Of a DNA stretch of 64,000 bases, positions 51,895 through 59,951 are shown in pieces. Under the pieces are notes generated by a model. It saw nothing but the letters and a program-made list of their open reading frames with translations, was not told where the DNA came from and made no database searches. The position numbers were made by a program, and so were the translations under genes. The stretch is from Solirubrobacterales bacterium (lineage in GTDB: Bacteria > Actinomycetota > Thermoleophilia > Solirubrobacterales > 70-9): positions 62,001-126,000 of the forward strand of contig JAMLGI010000004.1 of NCBI GenBank assembly GCA_023958085.1. The letters run 5' to 3'. Positions within the stretch are counted from its first letter, which is position 1. The number at the start of each line of letters is the position of its first letter.

Positions 51895-53892
51895 CTACCA
51901 CCGGAAGCGGCGGGCCAACCAGATGGTGCCGCCGCAGAGCCCGCCCGACACAGCCAGGCAGATCAGGATCGCGATCCACGGTGACGGGGTCGGCCCGGGA
52001 GCCGAAGCGGCCAGCACTGCCTCGCTGGGCACGACCGGGGTGACGGTCGGCAGCGGCGTGGAGGACTCACCGGTGGCGGGTGGCACGGTCGTGCTGCCCG
52101 AGGATCCCGAACCGGATGCGGAACCGGATCCACCCGAACCGGAACCGCCCGATCCGGTACCGCCCGATTTTCCGGATCCACCCGAACCGGATCCACCCGA
52201 AGAAGACGAGGGTGTGGAGCCGGCTGCCGACCCGGGGCTGTAGGTCGGGGTCGAGCTTCCGGTCGAGCTGCCGGTCGAGCTGCCTCCGGAGCCGGAATCG
52301 GTTTCCGACTGCTTCGCTTTCACGAAGTCGTTGCAGTTGCGCGGCTTGCCGTAGAAGTACGGCACCTGGGCCAGGGAGGGCAGCGCCTGCGCGGTCACCC
52401 AGATCGAATCCATCTGACCGGAGTCCCCCTTTCGGCGGATGTATCCCTTCGGGGTCTGCATCGATCTCAGATAGTCGAGCGCGGTGAACCCGCCGTCTCT
52501 CATCGCCTTGACGTCGTACCGGGCACCCAGCATCCCCTGAATCGCCAAGGCGGTGGACTGGCTGTTGGTGCCGCCGCTGGCCCCGTTGTCGAAACCGCCG
52601 TTCTTGTGCTGCTGGCGCTGGAGGTATCCGATTCCCTTGCCGGCGAAACCCTTCCCGCCGACCACCAGCATCACGGCCCCGGTTGTGTCCGGGTTGCTCG
52701 GCGCCTTCCGGCTGATCCCCCATCCGCCATTTTTGTGCTGGGACTTGCACAGCCACCGTTCGGTGTCGGCCACAGTCGAACGTTTCTCACCGACCGACCG
52801 CAGCGCCATGACCGCCCAGGCTGCCGTGTTGATCCGGCCGCCGGCGGTGCCGTTGCGTTTGATCTGCCGCACCAGCTTACGGACCAGATTGGTGCCGCCC
52901 AGCGAACGTGGATCCCGGTTCGCAGCCTTCATCGCCAGCACCGTCTTCGCCAGGTTGCCGATCGCCTCGGCCGGTGGCGAGACGTTGTAGATCCCGTTCC
53001 TGTTTCTCTTCAGCCACTGAATCGGGTCGGAGCCACCGTTGACCTTCACCGTGTCGATGCTGCGGCCGAGCCGTCCCAGGGCGAGAATCGAGTCCGTGGT
53101 CATCCCGAGGCTGGAGTCCATCCCGGGCTCGCGACCGAATCCGCCGTCCGGGTTCACCTGCTTGGCCAGCCACTGCTTGCCGTTGGTAACCGGGCTGGCC
53201 GCGGACGCGTCCCGGGGTGTCGCAAGGCCACCCAGGGCCAGCCCGGCCAGGGAGAAAACCACCAGAGTGGGTCCGGCCGCGCCGGCTGCCCGGCGCCACT
53301 CGAACCGTTCCCGGAACCGGGTGAGCGCGGCGATCATCGCCGGTCCGGCGACCAGGGCGAAGATGATGTTGCCGGTCATGTGTGCGAGATCGAAGGGAAT
53401 CGCTCTTACCTCAAGTGCAAGGTATCGGGCGAGGGACATCTCGCCACCGTAGGAAACCATTGTCTGCAGGTTCATCAGCGCCCCGAAGGCGATACCGACC
53501 AGACCGCAGACCGCGGCCAGCGTAAAGCGTCCGGCCCGGCCCGAGGTCAATTTCCAGAGTGCTGCACCGGCGATCCCGGCCAGCCCCCAACCCAGCATCT
53601 GCCAAGGGGTCCAGGCGCCCTGCCCCAGCCAGAAGTTCGAAACCAGTCCGCTGATCGCCCCGACCGCGAAACCGGCCGCCGGACCGAGCACGTAACCGGC
53701 GATGAGCACGATGTCGGTCGTCGCGACCACATTCGGAATCGGAGCGAGGACGATCCGTCCGGCGACCGCCAGCGCCGCCAGTACCGCCACCAGGGCGACG
53801 GTCCGGGAGGGTGGACGTGAGCGTTCGTACCAGATCATCCCGCCGCCGAGGGCGAGGGTGAGCAGGAGGAAGCTGGTGATCTGCCAGCTCAC
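51895..53892 (-). CDS. ECF transporter S-component fused to a transcobalamin-like alpha/alpha toroid
   Basis: 665 residues from a GTG at 53892 (GGAG ten bases upstream; GTGA overlap with the ATPase stop). Residues 5-22 are a membrane helix; about 30-195 form an ECF S-component-like region (PIPNVVATTDIVLIAGYVLG, SNFWLGQGAWTPWQMLGWG). A further helix (207-224) ends in a signal-peptidase-like ATPRDASAAS. Residues about 235-515 are a prenyltransferase/squalene-cyclase-type toroid with repeats NPDGGFG, KNGGWG and KNGGFD. A Ser/Gly/Thr-rich linker (530-625) leads to a last helix (636-657) with a basic RRFRW tail. The toroid should sit outside the cell, tethered at both ends. With the riboswitch, cobalamin or a corrinoid is the likely ligand. 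Confidence 0.85.
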   Translation of the reverse strand: MSWQITSFLLLTLALGGGMIWYERSRPPSRTVALVAVLAALAVAGRIVLAPIPNVVATTDIVLIAGYVLGPAAGFAVGAISGLVSNFWLGQGAWTPWQMLGWGLAGIAGAALWKLTSGRAGRFTLAAVCGLVGIAFGALMNLQTMVSYGGEMSLARYLALEVRAIPFDLAHMTGNIIFALVAGPAMIAALTRFRERFEWRRAAGAAGPTLVVFSLAGLALGGLATPRDASAASPVTNGKQWLAKQVNPDGGFGREPGMDSSLGMTTDSILALGRLGRSIDTVKVNGGSDPIQWLKRNRNGIYNVSPPAEAIGNLAKTVLAMKAANRDPRSLGGTNLVRKLVRQIKRNGTAGGRINTAAWAVMALRSVGEKRSTVADTERWLCKSQHKNGGWGISRKAPSNPDTTGAVMLVVGGKGFAGKGIGYLQRQQHKNGGFDNGASGGTNSQSTALAIQGMLGARYDVKAMRDGGFTALDYLRSMQTPKGYIRRKGDSGQMDSIWVTAQALPSLAQVPYFYGKPRNCNDFVKAKQSETDSGSGGSSTGSSTGSSTPTYSPGSAAGSTPSSSSGGSGSGGSGKSGGTGSGGSGSGGSGSASGSGSSGSTTVPPATGESSTPLPTVTPVVPSEAVLAASAPGPTPSPWIAILICLAVSGGLCGGTIWLARRFRW

Positions 53893-55577
53893 GGGGATCG
53901 ATCTCCGGCTTCGCCTCGGAGCCACTCGATTCCGTCCTCGACCGTGATCACGCCGGGGCGATCGAGGGTCCGGGCGGTTTCGGTGGCGAAGTACCACCCG
54001 CCCGAGAGGATCAGTCCGGTTGGTGCGTCGGCGATCAGCACCCCGTCCCCCAGCAGGATCACCCGGTCGGCGAAGCTGGCGGCGAACTCGACGTCGTGGG
54101 TGGCGATCAGAACGGCCGCCCCGCGGCCGGCGAGGTCCGAGCCGAGGTCGGCCAGGCTCCGTTTCAGGGAACTGTCCATGCCACGGGTGGGTTCGTCCAG
54201 GGCGACCAGCCCCGGCAGCGTCTCCCCCTTCATCCGGCCGGCGAGGGTGATCGCGAGGGCCAGCCGCTGACGTTCCCCGCCGGAAAGATCCCGGGGGTCC
54301 GCGGAGAGATCGATCGAAAGTGATACCGCGTCGAGCGCAGCCTTCCCGTCCGGGCCCGAAAACTCGTCTTCGACCCGATCCCGGACCAGAAAGTCCCCCG
54401 GGTTCTGGGTCAGGAGCGCCATCTCACCGGGGGTCTCGATCCGGCCCTTCACCGGTTCGATCAGGCCGGCGGCGGCCCTGAGCAGAGTGGATTTTCCGGC
54501 CCCGTTTCGCCCCATCAGAGCCACCCGTTCACCCGGCTCGATTCGCAGGTTGATTCCCCGGAGGACGTCCACCTGTCCTTCACCCAGGTCCAACTCCACC
54601 CAGAGCGAGTCTGCTGAAAGTGCAGACTCCGGTCCTGCCCTCCGGCCACGCCGACCCTTCCGGCCGACCGGTGCTGGCGCTTCGCCGAACGAGTGGTGAC
54701 CGGCCTCGTCCCCGGCCAGGCCGAGTTCATGCAGCCGCATTTTCGCTTCCCGCACATCGACCGGGGGCGGAGCCAGCCCGGCCCCGGTAAAGAGGCGGGC
54801 CAGCGGGGTCGAGAACCCGGGGCCGGACGCTTCGGCAAACCCGAGGAACCCGCGTGGCGATCCATCGAACCCGATCCGGCCGTCCATCATCGCCACAACC
54901 CGGTCGCTGATCGGCAGGCAGCGTTCGATCCGGTGTTCGGCCACGATCACCGCCACCCCCCACTCCCGGTTCAGCCGTCGCAACAGCCACAGCAGCTCGT
55001 CCCCGGCCACCGGATCGAGCTGCGAGGTCGGTTCGTCGAGCAGGACCAGCGGCGGGCGGGTGACCAGCGCGACCGCGAGCGCCACCCGCTGGGTCTCGCC
55101 GCCGGACAGATCGTTCACCGACCGGTCGAGCAGGTGGCCGATGTTCAGGGCCAGAGCCACCTCCTCCACCGCCCGGGCCCGGACCGCCGGATGGATCCCG
55201 CGGAACTCGAGCGGCAGGTCGAGTTCCGCCGCCACCGTGGTCGAAACGATCTGGGTTTCCGGGTCCTGGGCGACGTAGCCGACGGATGCCGCCAGTTCAC
55301 CGGGCCCGGTCTCGAGCATGTCCCGACCGTCGACCGTGACCCGGCCGGAGATCGTACCCCCGAAATAGTGCGGCACCAGACCACTGGCGACCCTGAGCAG
55401 CGAGGTCTTGCCGGAGCCGGATTCTCCTGCCAGAAGCAGAAACTCGCCCGGGTTGACAGCCAGATTCACGTTGTCCAGGGTCGGTCTGCCGGCCTGGTTG
55501 TAGGTGAACCCGAGGTCACCGATCTCCAACACCGGGGCACTCGACCGGGGGGTCGAGTCGCGGTCAGCGGGCCGCAC
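53889..55577 (-). CDS. Fused double ATPase of an ECF transporter (EcfA-EcfA')
   Basis: Energy-coupling module with two ABC ATPase domains in one chain, 562 residues. Domain 1: GESGSGKTS, a Q-loop GYVAQDPETQI, signature LSGGETQRVALA, Walker B VLLDEPTSQLD. Domain 2: GRNGAGKST, LLTQNPGDFL, LSGGERQRLALA, LVALDEPTRGMD. The GTG at 55577 is supported by an AAGGGGGA site seven bases upstream and overlaps ecfT by 14 bases; a longer frame exists but overlaps ecfT far more. It should drive transport with EcfT and the downstream S-component. Confidence 0.93.
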   Translation of the reverse strand: MRPADRDSTPRSSAPVLEIGDLGFTYNQAGRPTLDNVNLAVNPGEFLLLAGESGSGKTSLLRVASGLVPHYFGGTISGRVTVDGRDMLETGPGELAASVGYVAQDPETQIVSTTVAAELDLPLEFRGIHPAVRARAVEEVALALNIGHLLDRSVNDLSGGETQRVALAVALVTRPPLVLLDEPTSQLDPVAGDELLWLLRRLNREWGVAVIVAEHRIERCLPISDRVVAMMDGRIGFDGSPRGFLGFAEASGPGFSTPLARLFTGAGLAPPPVDVREAKMRLHELGLAGDEAGHHSFGEAPAPVGRKGRRGRRAGPESALSADSLWVELDLGEGQVDVLRGINLRIEPGERVALMGRNGAGKSTLLRAAAGLIEPVKGRIETPGEMALLTQNPGDFLVRDRVEDEFSGPDGKAALDAVSLSIDLSADPRDLSGGERQRLALAITLAGRMKGETLPGLVALDEPTRGMDSSLKRSLADLGSDLAGRGAAVLIATHDVEFAASFADRVILLGDGVLIADAPTGLILSGGWYFATETARTLDRPGVITVEDGIEWLRGEAGDRSP

Positions 55578-56451
55578 GGGACCGTCCCCCCTTCGCCCGG
55601 GCGGCCAGCCCGGCGGCAGCGAAAGCGACTGCCGACCCGATCGAGAAAGCATCCGGCGACCAGACGACGGCCGGATACGCGTCGAGGCCCCCGACCGCGC
55701 TGATCAACAGCCCCAGGGCGATCACCGCCAGCAGAGTTCCGGTGAGCACAAGCCGCCGGTCGTGGCGGGAGGGAACCGGGGCCGCCCTTCCCGCCGGACG
55801 GTCGAGACCGTATCCGCGCAGCTCCAGCGTGGCAGCCACATCCACCGCCCGGTCAAGCGATCCCGCCAGCAGGCGGTTCGCCATCGCCGCCCGGCCGACC
55901 GGCCGGGCCCCGGGTCCACGCAGACGGGCGGCCTCACCGAGGCGGGCCAGGTCGGCGGAAGCGAGCGGCACCAGCCGGGAAACCAGAGTGGCAGTCAGCG
56001 CCGACCGGTGGGCGATACCCCGGGCAGCCCGCAGGATCCGGTCGGGATCGACACAGGCGGACCAGACCCCGATCACGATCATCGTCGCCATCACCCGCAG
56101 CCCGATCACGAGACCGGCCGCGATCGCCTCCAGGGTGACGTCGACCCGGCCAAGCAGAGGCCACTCACCGAGGCGAAGCAGGACCGTGGCACCCCGGCCG
56201 GTGGTCAGCGCGTTCACGACCACCATCGTGATCATCAGCAAGAGACCGAGCCGGAAGGAGAACCGGACCGCCCGCCCGGCCCCGCACGAGAATCCCGCGA
56301 TCGCCGCACCACACGCCACTCCGATCAGGACCAGCGGATCCGAGGAGAGGAACCCGACCAGCAGAAAAGCTCCGAGATAGACCGAAACCGCAGCCAGCGA
56401 AGCGGTCTGAAGCGGCTCCCGCCGCGGCACATATGCGAGCGGCGAGATCAT
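55564..56451 (-). CDS. ecfT: ECF transporter transmembrane protein EcfT
   Basis: 295-residue coupling protein with several helices (for example LAAVSVYLGAFLLVGFL, PLVLIGVACGAAIAGF, RLGLLLMITMVVVNAL) and two basic coupling motifs typical of EcfT, AARLRGPGARP and LELRGYGLDRP. The ATG at 56451 follows a strong GGAAGGAGG site and lies four bases after the DUF4430 lipoprotein stop. It connects the double ATPase to the S-component. Confidence 0.9.
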   Translation of the reverse strand: MISPLAYVPRREPLQTASLAAVSVYLGAFLLVGFLSSDPLVLIGVACGAAIAGFSCGAGRAVRFSFRLGLLLMITMVVVNALTTGRGATVLLRLGEWPLLGRVDVTLEAIAAGLVIGLRVMATMIVIGVWSACVDPDRILRAARGIAHRSALTATLVSRLVPLASADLARLGEAARLRGPGARPVGRAAMANRLLAGSLDRAVDVAATLELRGYGLDRPAGRAAPVPSRHDRRLVLTGTLLAVIALGLLISAVGGLDAYPAVVWSPDAFSIGSAVAFAAAGLAARAKGGRSRAAR

Positions 56452-56455
56452 CGAG

Positions 56456-57406
56456 TCAGCCGCCTCCTTCCGTCCAGGGCAGCGACCCGACCTTGTCGAC
56501 CACACCGACCGCCGCATACCGACGGGCGAGATCGCCACGATCCAGGATCCCGACAGCCCGTTCAACTCCGGCATCGCTGCCCCCGGTGAGGATCCAGACC
56601 GGCGGGGACTGACCGCGTCTGATCGCGGCAACCAGGCCGGCGTCGGGACCCAGGTCCACAGCCGGACGGGCGTTCCGGTCCAGCCCGATCAGCCGGTCTT
56701 CCTCGAAACGGGCAAACACCCCGCTGCGTGCCGGGCCGGCCGCCAGTTGGCGACCCTCCGCCCGATCAGCGATTTCCGACCACGGGCCGACCAGCACCCG
56801 GATCGCACTCTCCGGCAGGCCGGCGTTCGATGTACCGCCGCCGGCCGTCACCTCCAGGTCCGCCCCGTCCGATCGCAGCCGATCCGAGGCTTCCGTGCAT
56901 GTCCCGTGGTCGGTCAGACAGACGACCCCGGCCGACCAGCGGGTTCCGTCGTAGCCGGTGGTGAACGGTGCCGGGTAGACCCCGACCACCGCCCCTACCT
57001 GCATCGCGTCGGTCCAGTCCCGGTAGTCCCACCACACGGTGTCACCGTCCGCGAGGGGGTAGTCGGCCGAGCCGCGCTCCGCCACCACCCCGTTGACCGA
57101 GTAGAACCAGTCGGAGCTCCGACCCTCCCGGATGGTGCCCGAAAGGCCGTTCACCGACTGGACGAATCCGCCGCCGTAAGCGGTTTCAAGGTCTGTCGCC
57201 CGGTCCAGCAGGCCGAGCGCCGTGGAGGACTCGTTCACCGCGGTCGAGGGATCTTCGACGATCAACTCCCGACCGTAGTCCCGGGTGACGAGCAGGGCCG
57301 CCCTGCCGGTGTCTTCACCCGGTCCGAATCCGCAGCCGGACAGGACGGCGACCAGGATCGCAAGCATCCCGAGGGAGCATCCGACTCTGGCCGCCGTTTC
57401 CTTCAT
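56456..57406 (-). CDS. DUF4430 (transcobalamin C-terminal-like) lipoprotein
   Basis: 316 residues with a signal peptide ending in lipobox LSGC (Cys25), so it is probably anchored outside the membrane. Residues about 36-130 are a DUF4430 domain: LLVTRDYG, a helix TALGLLDRATD, GGGFVQSVNGL, DWFYSVNGVVAERGSADYPL and DGDTVWWDYRDW. This domain family corresponds to the C-terminal domain of animal transcobalamin and intrinsic factor. The remaining half (about 135-316) is unassigned (VGPWSEIADR, PPVWILTGGSDAGVERAVGI). Its place between the first DUF4430 gene and ecfT implies a corrinoid capture role; binding is inferred. Confidence 0.85.
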   Translation of the reverse strand: MKETAARVGCSLGMLAILVAVLSGCGFGPGEDTGRAALLVTRDYGRELIVEDPSTAVNESSTALGLLDRATDLETAYGGGFVQSVNGLSGTIREGRSSDWFYSVNGVVAERGSADYPLADGDTVWWDYRDWTDAMQVGAVVGVYPAPFTTGYDGTRWSAGVVCLTDHGTCTEASDRLRSDGADLEVTAGGGTSNAGLPESAIRVLVGPWSEIADRAEGRQLAAGPARSGVFARFEEDRLIGLDRNARPAVDLGPDAGLVAAIRRGQSPPVWILTGGSDAGVERAVGILDRGDLARRYAAVGVVDKVGSLPWTEGGG

Positions 57407-57425
57407 CCGGTTGTGAGTCCGGCGA

Positions 57426-58157
57426 TCAACGGATTCTGATCAGCGCCCGGTTGGAGGGGATCAGTCCTGCCCTGCGGGCGATCGTCCTGACCTGACGCCT
57501 CACCTTGATCCAGGTGTAGCCGTTGGCATTGGTCCGCCTGGTCGCGCCCATGACCTTTGCGCCCTTGACCGGAGCACGTTTGCCCGCGGTGTTGTAGGCG
57601 AACACCCGAACCCGGACCTTCTTGCCCTTCTTCACGCGGGCCGGGGCCCTGAGGTAAAGCGCGTCCGGGCTGAGCGCTTCCCAGGAGCGGTTCAGGTACA
57701 GCAGGATCGAGTCCCCACTCTTCACGTCGAGGCCCTCGATTCCGACCTGGGCCGACGCGTAGTTGGTGCGGATCTCCCACCACTCCTTGTCCTTGGCGGT
57801 GATTCCGGCGAGTCCGCAGATCCCGAAGCCGTAGTCACCATCGGAGATCTTCAGCGGCCGCAGGGCCGCGTTGTTTGCCGCCGCGTCCGCGAGCAGATTG
57901 ATCGCCTTGGCGCCCTCGATCGTGCGGGCCGGACCGGCACTGCCGCTGAGGCAGCCGGCGTCCGGCTTGATCGTGGCGGTGTCGGCGGTGGCCTCGCCGT
58001 CGAAAACGACCTTGCCCTGCCAGGTCACAACCCTCAGGTTGGCCTTGGCGCCGGCGGCCGAAGCGGCCGGTGCGGCCAGGAACGCCGCGACCAGGGCGAG
58101 CATGAGAGCAAACCCCAGCAGGATGCCCGGAGCGGGAGAAACGGTACGTCTAGTCAT
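57426..58157 (-). CDS. Secreted DUF4430 (transcobalamin C-terminal-like) protein
   Basis: 243 residues; the ATG at 58157 follows an AAAGGA site and ends the riboswitch leader. The signal peptide ends in APAASAAGA (about 36), with no lipobox. Residues 40-165 match DUF4430: LRVVTWQGKVVFDGEAT, AKAINLLADAA, YGFGICGLAGI, EWWEIRTNYASAQVGIE and SGDSILLYLNRSW. A C-terminal Ig-like domain (about 170-243: APARVKKGKKVRVRVFAYNTAG) is rich in Arg and Lys. It is the first gene of the cobalamin-responsive operon, 19 bases before the lipoprotein. Confidence 0.85.
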   Translation of the reverse strand: MTRRTVSPAPGILLGFALMLALVAAFLAAPAASAAGAKANLRVVTWQGKVVFDGEATADTATIKPDAGCLSGSAGPARTIEGAKAINLLADAAANNAALRPLKISDGDYGFGICGLAGITAKDKEWWEIRTNYASAQVGIEGLDVKSGDSILLYLNRSWEALSPDALYLRAPARVKKGKKVRVRVFAYNTAGKRAPVKGAKVMGATRRTNANGYTWIKVRRQVRTIARRAGLIPSNRALIRIR

Positions 58158-58225
58158 CTGTGTCCTTTTGCCGTGCGGCCTGTTCGCGTGGCCGCGGTTT
58201 GTCGGGACGTCCCTTGCAGGGACGC

Positions 58226-58386
58226 GAAGTCGGCAGGTCTTCGGACTTGGACGTGTTCGTGGAGACAGCCTTCCCAGGTCGTGACCCAGTGGCTTTGAGC
58301 CTCCCGGTTCGTCCCTACCGCTGCGCGCCAGTTCCGGATTTCGACCGGATTCCCTGACCCCGCATCTCGGGGGTTGAACCGACTTC
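58226..58386 (-). ncRNA. Cobalamin riboswitch
   Basis: The minus-strand leader carries the class I/II core: GGGAATCCGGTCGAAATCCG, GCAGCGGTA, GCCACTGGG, CTGGGAAGGC and the B12 box AAGTCCGAAGACCTGCC. An 8-bp P1 helix closes it exactly (GAAGTCGG at 58226-58233 on the plus strand with CCGACTTC at 58379-58386). A hairpin follows at 58208-58224 (CGTCCC/GGGACG arms), about 40 bases before the ribosome site, without a T-run, so control is probably translational. High cobalamin is expected to switch the operon off. Confidence 0.92.
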
Positions 58387-58393
58387 ATCGCCG

Positions 58394-58399
58394 ATGATA
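58394..58399 (-). promoter_or_regulatory. Likely -10 box of the riboswitch operon
   Basis: TATCAT on the minus strand ends eight bases before the first base of the riboswitch P1 helix, so transcription would start at or just before the aptamer. The -35 region is weak (no TTGACA-like hexamer at 16-18 bases). Confidence 0.5.
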
Positions 58400-58494
58400 G
58401 GGGTTTCCGGCTAACCTGCACGTTTCGCCGGTAACGGTTGCCGCCCCGACGGGCCAGCCGATCCGATCACCGTCGATCCCCTCAAACCCTGCCG

Positions 58495-59235
58495 ATGGAC
58501 CTCCCTTCCTTCCTGACCAACCTCTTTCCGCTCGCCCTCGGGCCGAGCTGGCTCGATCCCGACCAGCTGATCCGGACCTTCGGCCTGATCGGGGTGCTGG
58601 TGATCGTGTTCATGGAGTCCGGCCTGATGGTCGGCTTCTTTCTGCCCGGGGACTCGCTGCTCTTCACCGCCGGCCTGCTTTCCGCCCACGATGTGCTGCC
58701 GGACATCTGGATTCTGCTGGTCACCATCCCGATCGCCGCGATCGCCGGCGACCAGTGCGGCTACTGGATCGGTCGGCGGTTCGGCCCACCGCTGTTCAAC
58801 CGGCCCGACTCCCGCTTCTTCAAACGGGAGTATGTGGACCAGACCGCCGCCTTCTTCGAGAAGCACGGCACCAAGGCGATCGTGCTGGCCCGCTTCGTGC
58901 CGATCGTCCGGGCCTTCGTTCCGGTGATGGCCGGGACCTCGAGAATGGACTACCGCCTCTTCCTCACCTTCGACATCATCGGTGGCATCCTCTGGGGTGC
59001 AGGGGTGACCGCCCTCGGTTACTTCCTCGGCCAGATCGATTTCGTCCGGGAGAACATCGAGAAGATCCTGATTCTGGTGGTTCTCGTTTCGGTAATCCCG
59101 GTGGCGATCGAGCTGATCCGGGCCCGTCGCAGCGCCCGGACCCACCAGAAGCCGGAACCGTTCGAGAATCCGATCGACGAGCACGGCGAACCGGTCCACC
59201 ACCACGACGCCGCCCCGGCCGACTCCGACGCCTGA
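58495..59235 (+). CDS. DedA/SNARE-associated family membrane protein
   Basis: 246-residue polytopic protein of the family now linked to undecaprenyl-phosphate and phospholipid flipping. Hallmarks: FMESGLMVGFFLPGDSLLF, GDQCGYWIGRRFG, and the amphipathic RFVPIVRAFVPVMAGTSRM followed by FDIIGGILWGAGVTALGY. The C-terminus is a hydrophilic tail rich in His and Asp. The ATG at 58495 gives the normal N-terminus. It is transcribed divergently from the cobalamin operon. Confidence 0.92.
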   Translation: MDLPSFLTNLFPLALGPSWLDPDQLIRTFGLIGVLVIVFMESGLMVGFFLPGDSLLFTAGLLSAHDVLPDIWILLVTIPIAAIAGDQCGYWIGRRFGPPLFNRPDSRFFKREYVDQTAAFFEKHGTKAIVLARFVPIVRAFVPVMAGTSRMDYRLFLTFDIIGGILWGAGVTALGYFLGQIDFVRENIEKILILVVLVSVIPVAIELIRARRSARTHQKPEPFENPIDEHGEPVHHHDAAPADSDA

Positions 59236-59241
59236 AACGGA

Positions 59242-59266
59242 GAAACCCGCGTAGAACGCGGGTTTC
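59242..59266. terminator. Bidirectional terminator hairpin
   Basis: A perfect 10-bp stem (GAAACCCGCG and CGCGGGTTTC) with a five-base loop lies seven bases after dedA and five bases from the 3' end of tRNA-Glu. It can serve both transcripts. Confidence 0.7.
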
Positions 59267-59270
59267 GAGG

Positions 59271-59342
59271 TACCGCTACGGGGAATCGAACCCCGGTTTC
59301 CGGACTGAGAATCCGGCGTCTTAACCCCTAGACGATAGCGGC
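59271..59342 (-). tRNA. tRNA-Glu (CTC anticodon)
   Basis: 72-base cloverleaf on the minus strand. Acceptor GCCGCTA pairs with TAGCGGT; the anticodon stem CCGGA/TCCGG encloses TTCTCAG (anticodon CTC, reads GAG); the T-arm has GGTTCGATTCC. The CCA end is not encoded. Confidence 0.95.
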
Positions 59343-59436
59343 ACGGTCCCGGGATACTAGCAAGGCGGATGGGGTCCGCTCCGGTCTGGCCAGGCCGCGC
59401 TGGAGCGCCCGGAATCGGTAAAGTCCCGACCTCCCC

Positions 59437-59520
59437 GCGGCTGTGGCGGAACTGGTAGACGCGCAGGCTTCAGGTGCCTGTGTCCGAAAGGATGTGGAGG
59501 TTCGACTCCTCTCAGCCGCA
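59437..59520 (+). tRNA. tRNA-Leu (CAG anticodon)
   Basis: 84-base class II tRNA. Acceptor GCGGCTG pairs with CAGCCGC; the anticodon stem CAGGC/GCCTG encloses TTCAGGT (anticodon CAG, reads CUG). The long variable arm is TGTCCGAAAGGATG, and the T-loop has GGTTCGACTCC. CCA is not encoded. Confidence 0.95.
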
Positions 59521-59573
59521 CTCCGCTGGTTGCAGTACGGGCCGGGGGGGGGGGGGCGGCGGCGGCGGCGGTC

Positions 59574-59598
59574 GAAACAGTTGCCGAGCAACTGTTTC
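59574..59598 (+). terminator. Hairpin terminator candidate for tRNA-Leu
   Basis: A perfect 11-bp stem (GAAACAGTTGC and GCAACTGTTTC) with a three-base loop, followed by TCTC, lies 54 bases after the tRNA. Confidence 0.55.
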
Positions 59599-59727
59599 TC
59601 ACCGGGAGTTCCGGCATCCCCGCCCGGCGACCACAGCCGTGAGGCCCGCAACCTCATTTTCACCGGACCCGAGGAACCCCACACCGCCACAGCTCCGTGG
59701 AGCAACTGTTTCTCACCGGGAGTTCCG
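59586..59727. repeat. 28-base direct repeat pair
   Basis: GAGCAACTGTTTCTCACCGG followed by GAGTTCCG occurs at 59586-59613 and again at 59700-59727. The first copy forms the 3' arm of the hairpin at 59574, the second lacks the 5' arm. The repeat is not a piece of either tRNA. Confidence 0.8.
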
Positions 59728-59752
59728 ATCCCACCGGCCCGACTCCAGAGTC

Positions 59753-59794
59753 ATCGAGGGAGACCTTCGGACTATGTGACAGGTCTCCCTCGAT
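59753..59794. repeat. 14-bp perfect inverted repeat
   Basis: ATCGAGGGAGACCT and AGGTCTCCCTCGAT flank a 14-base loop. It might be a terminator or the remnant of a mobile element end; no transposase is near. Confidence 0.6.
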
Positions 59795-59951
59795 GGGTGG
59801 CGGATGGTTTGGGCTCTCCTGGTTGCTTTGGCAGGGCATCCACGCTGGATCGCCGCCCGGACGAGTGTCCTGTTAGGTTTCCGGTCTGCTCGACGGCAAT
59901 CGACATCGGTCTTCGTCCCGTCCCAACGGCTTTCCGGCAAAGGAGCAACGA

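Larger units (their letters stand above)
59521..59951. other. Repeat-rich intergenic region after tRNA-Leu
   Basis: About 430 bases without a convincing gene. It contains a run of 13 G at 59544-59556 followed by five GGC units, two hairpins (59574-59598 and 59753-59794) and a pair of 28-base direct repeats. Homopolymer and repeats make this stretch a candidate for length variation or sequencing error. Confidence 0.7.

Noticed and set aside
59271-59800. Integration site of a mobile element at the tRNA genes
   Set aside because: No integrase, and the 28-base direct repeats do not match either tRNA 3' end.
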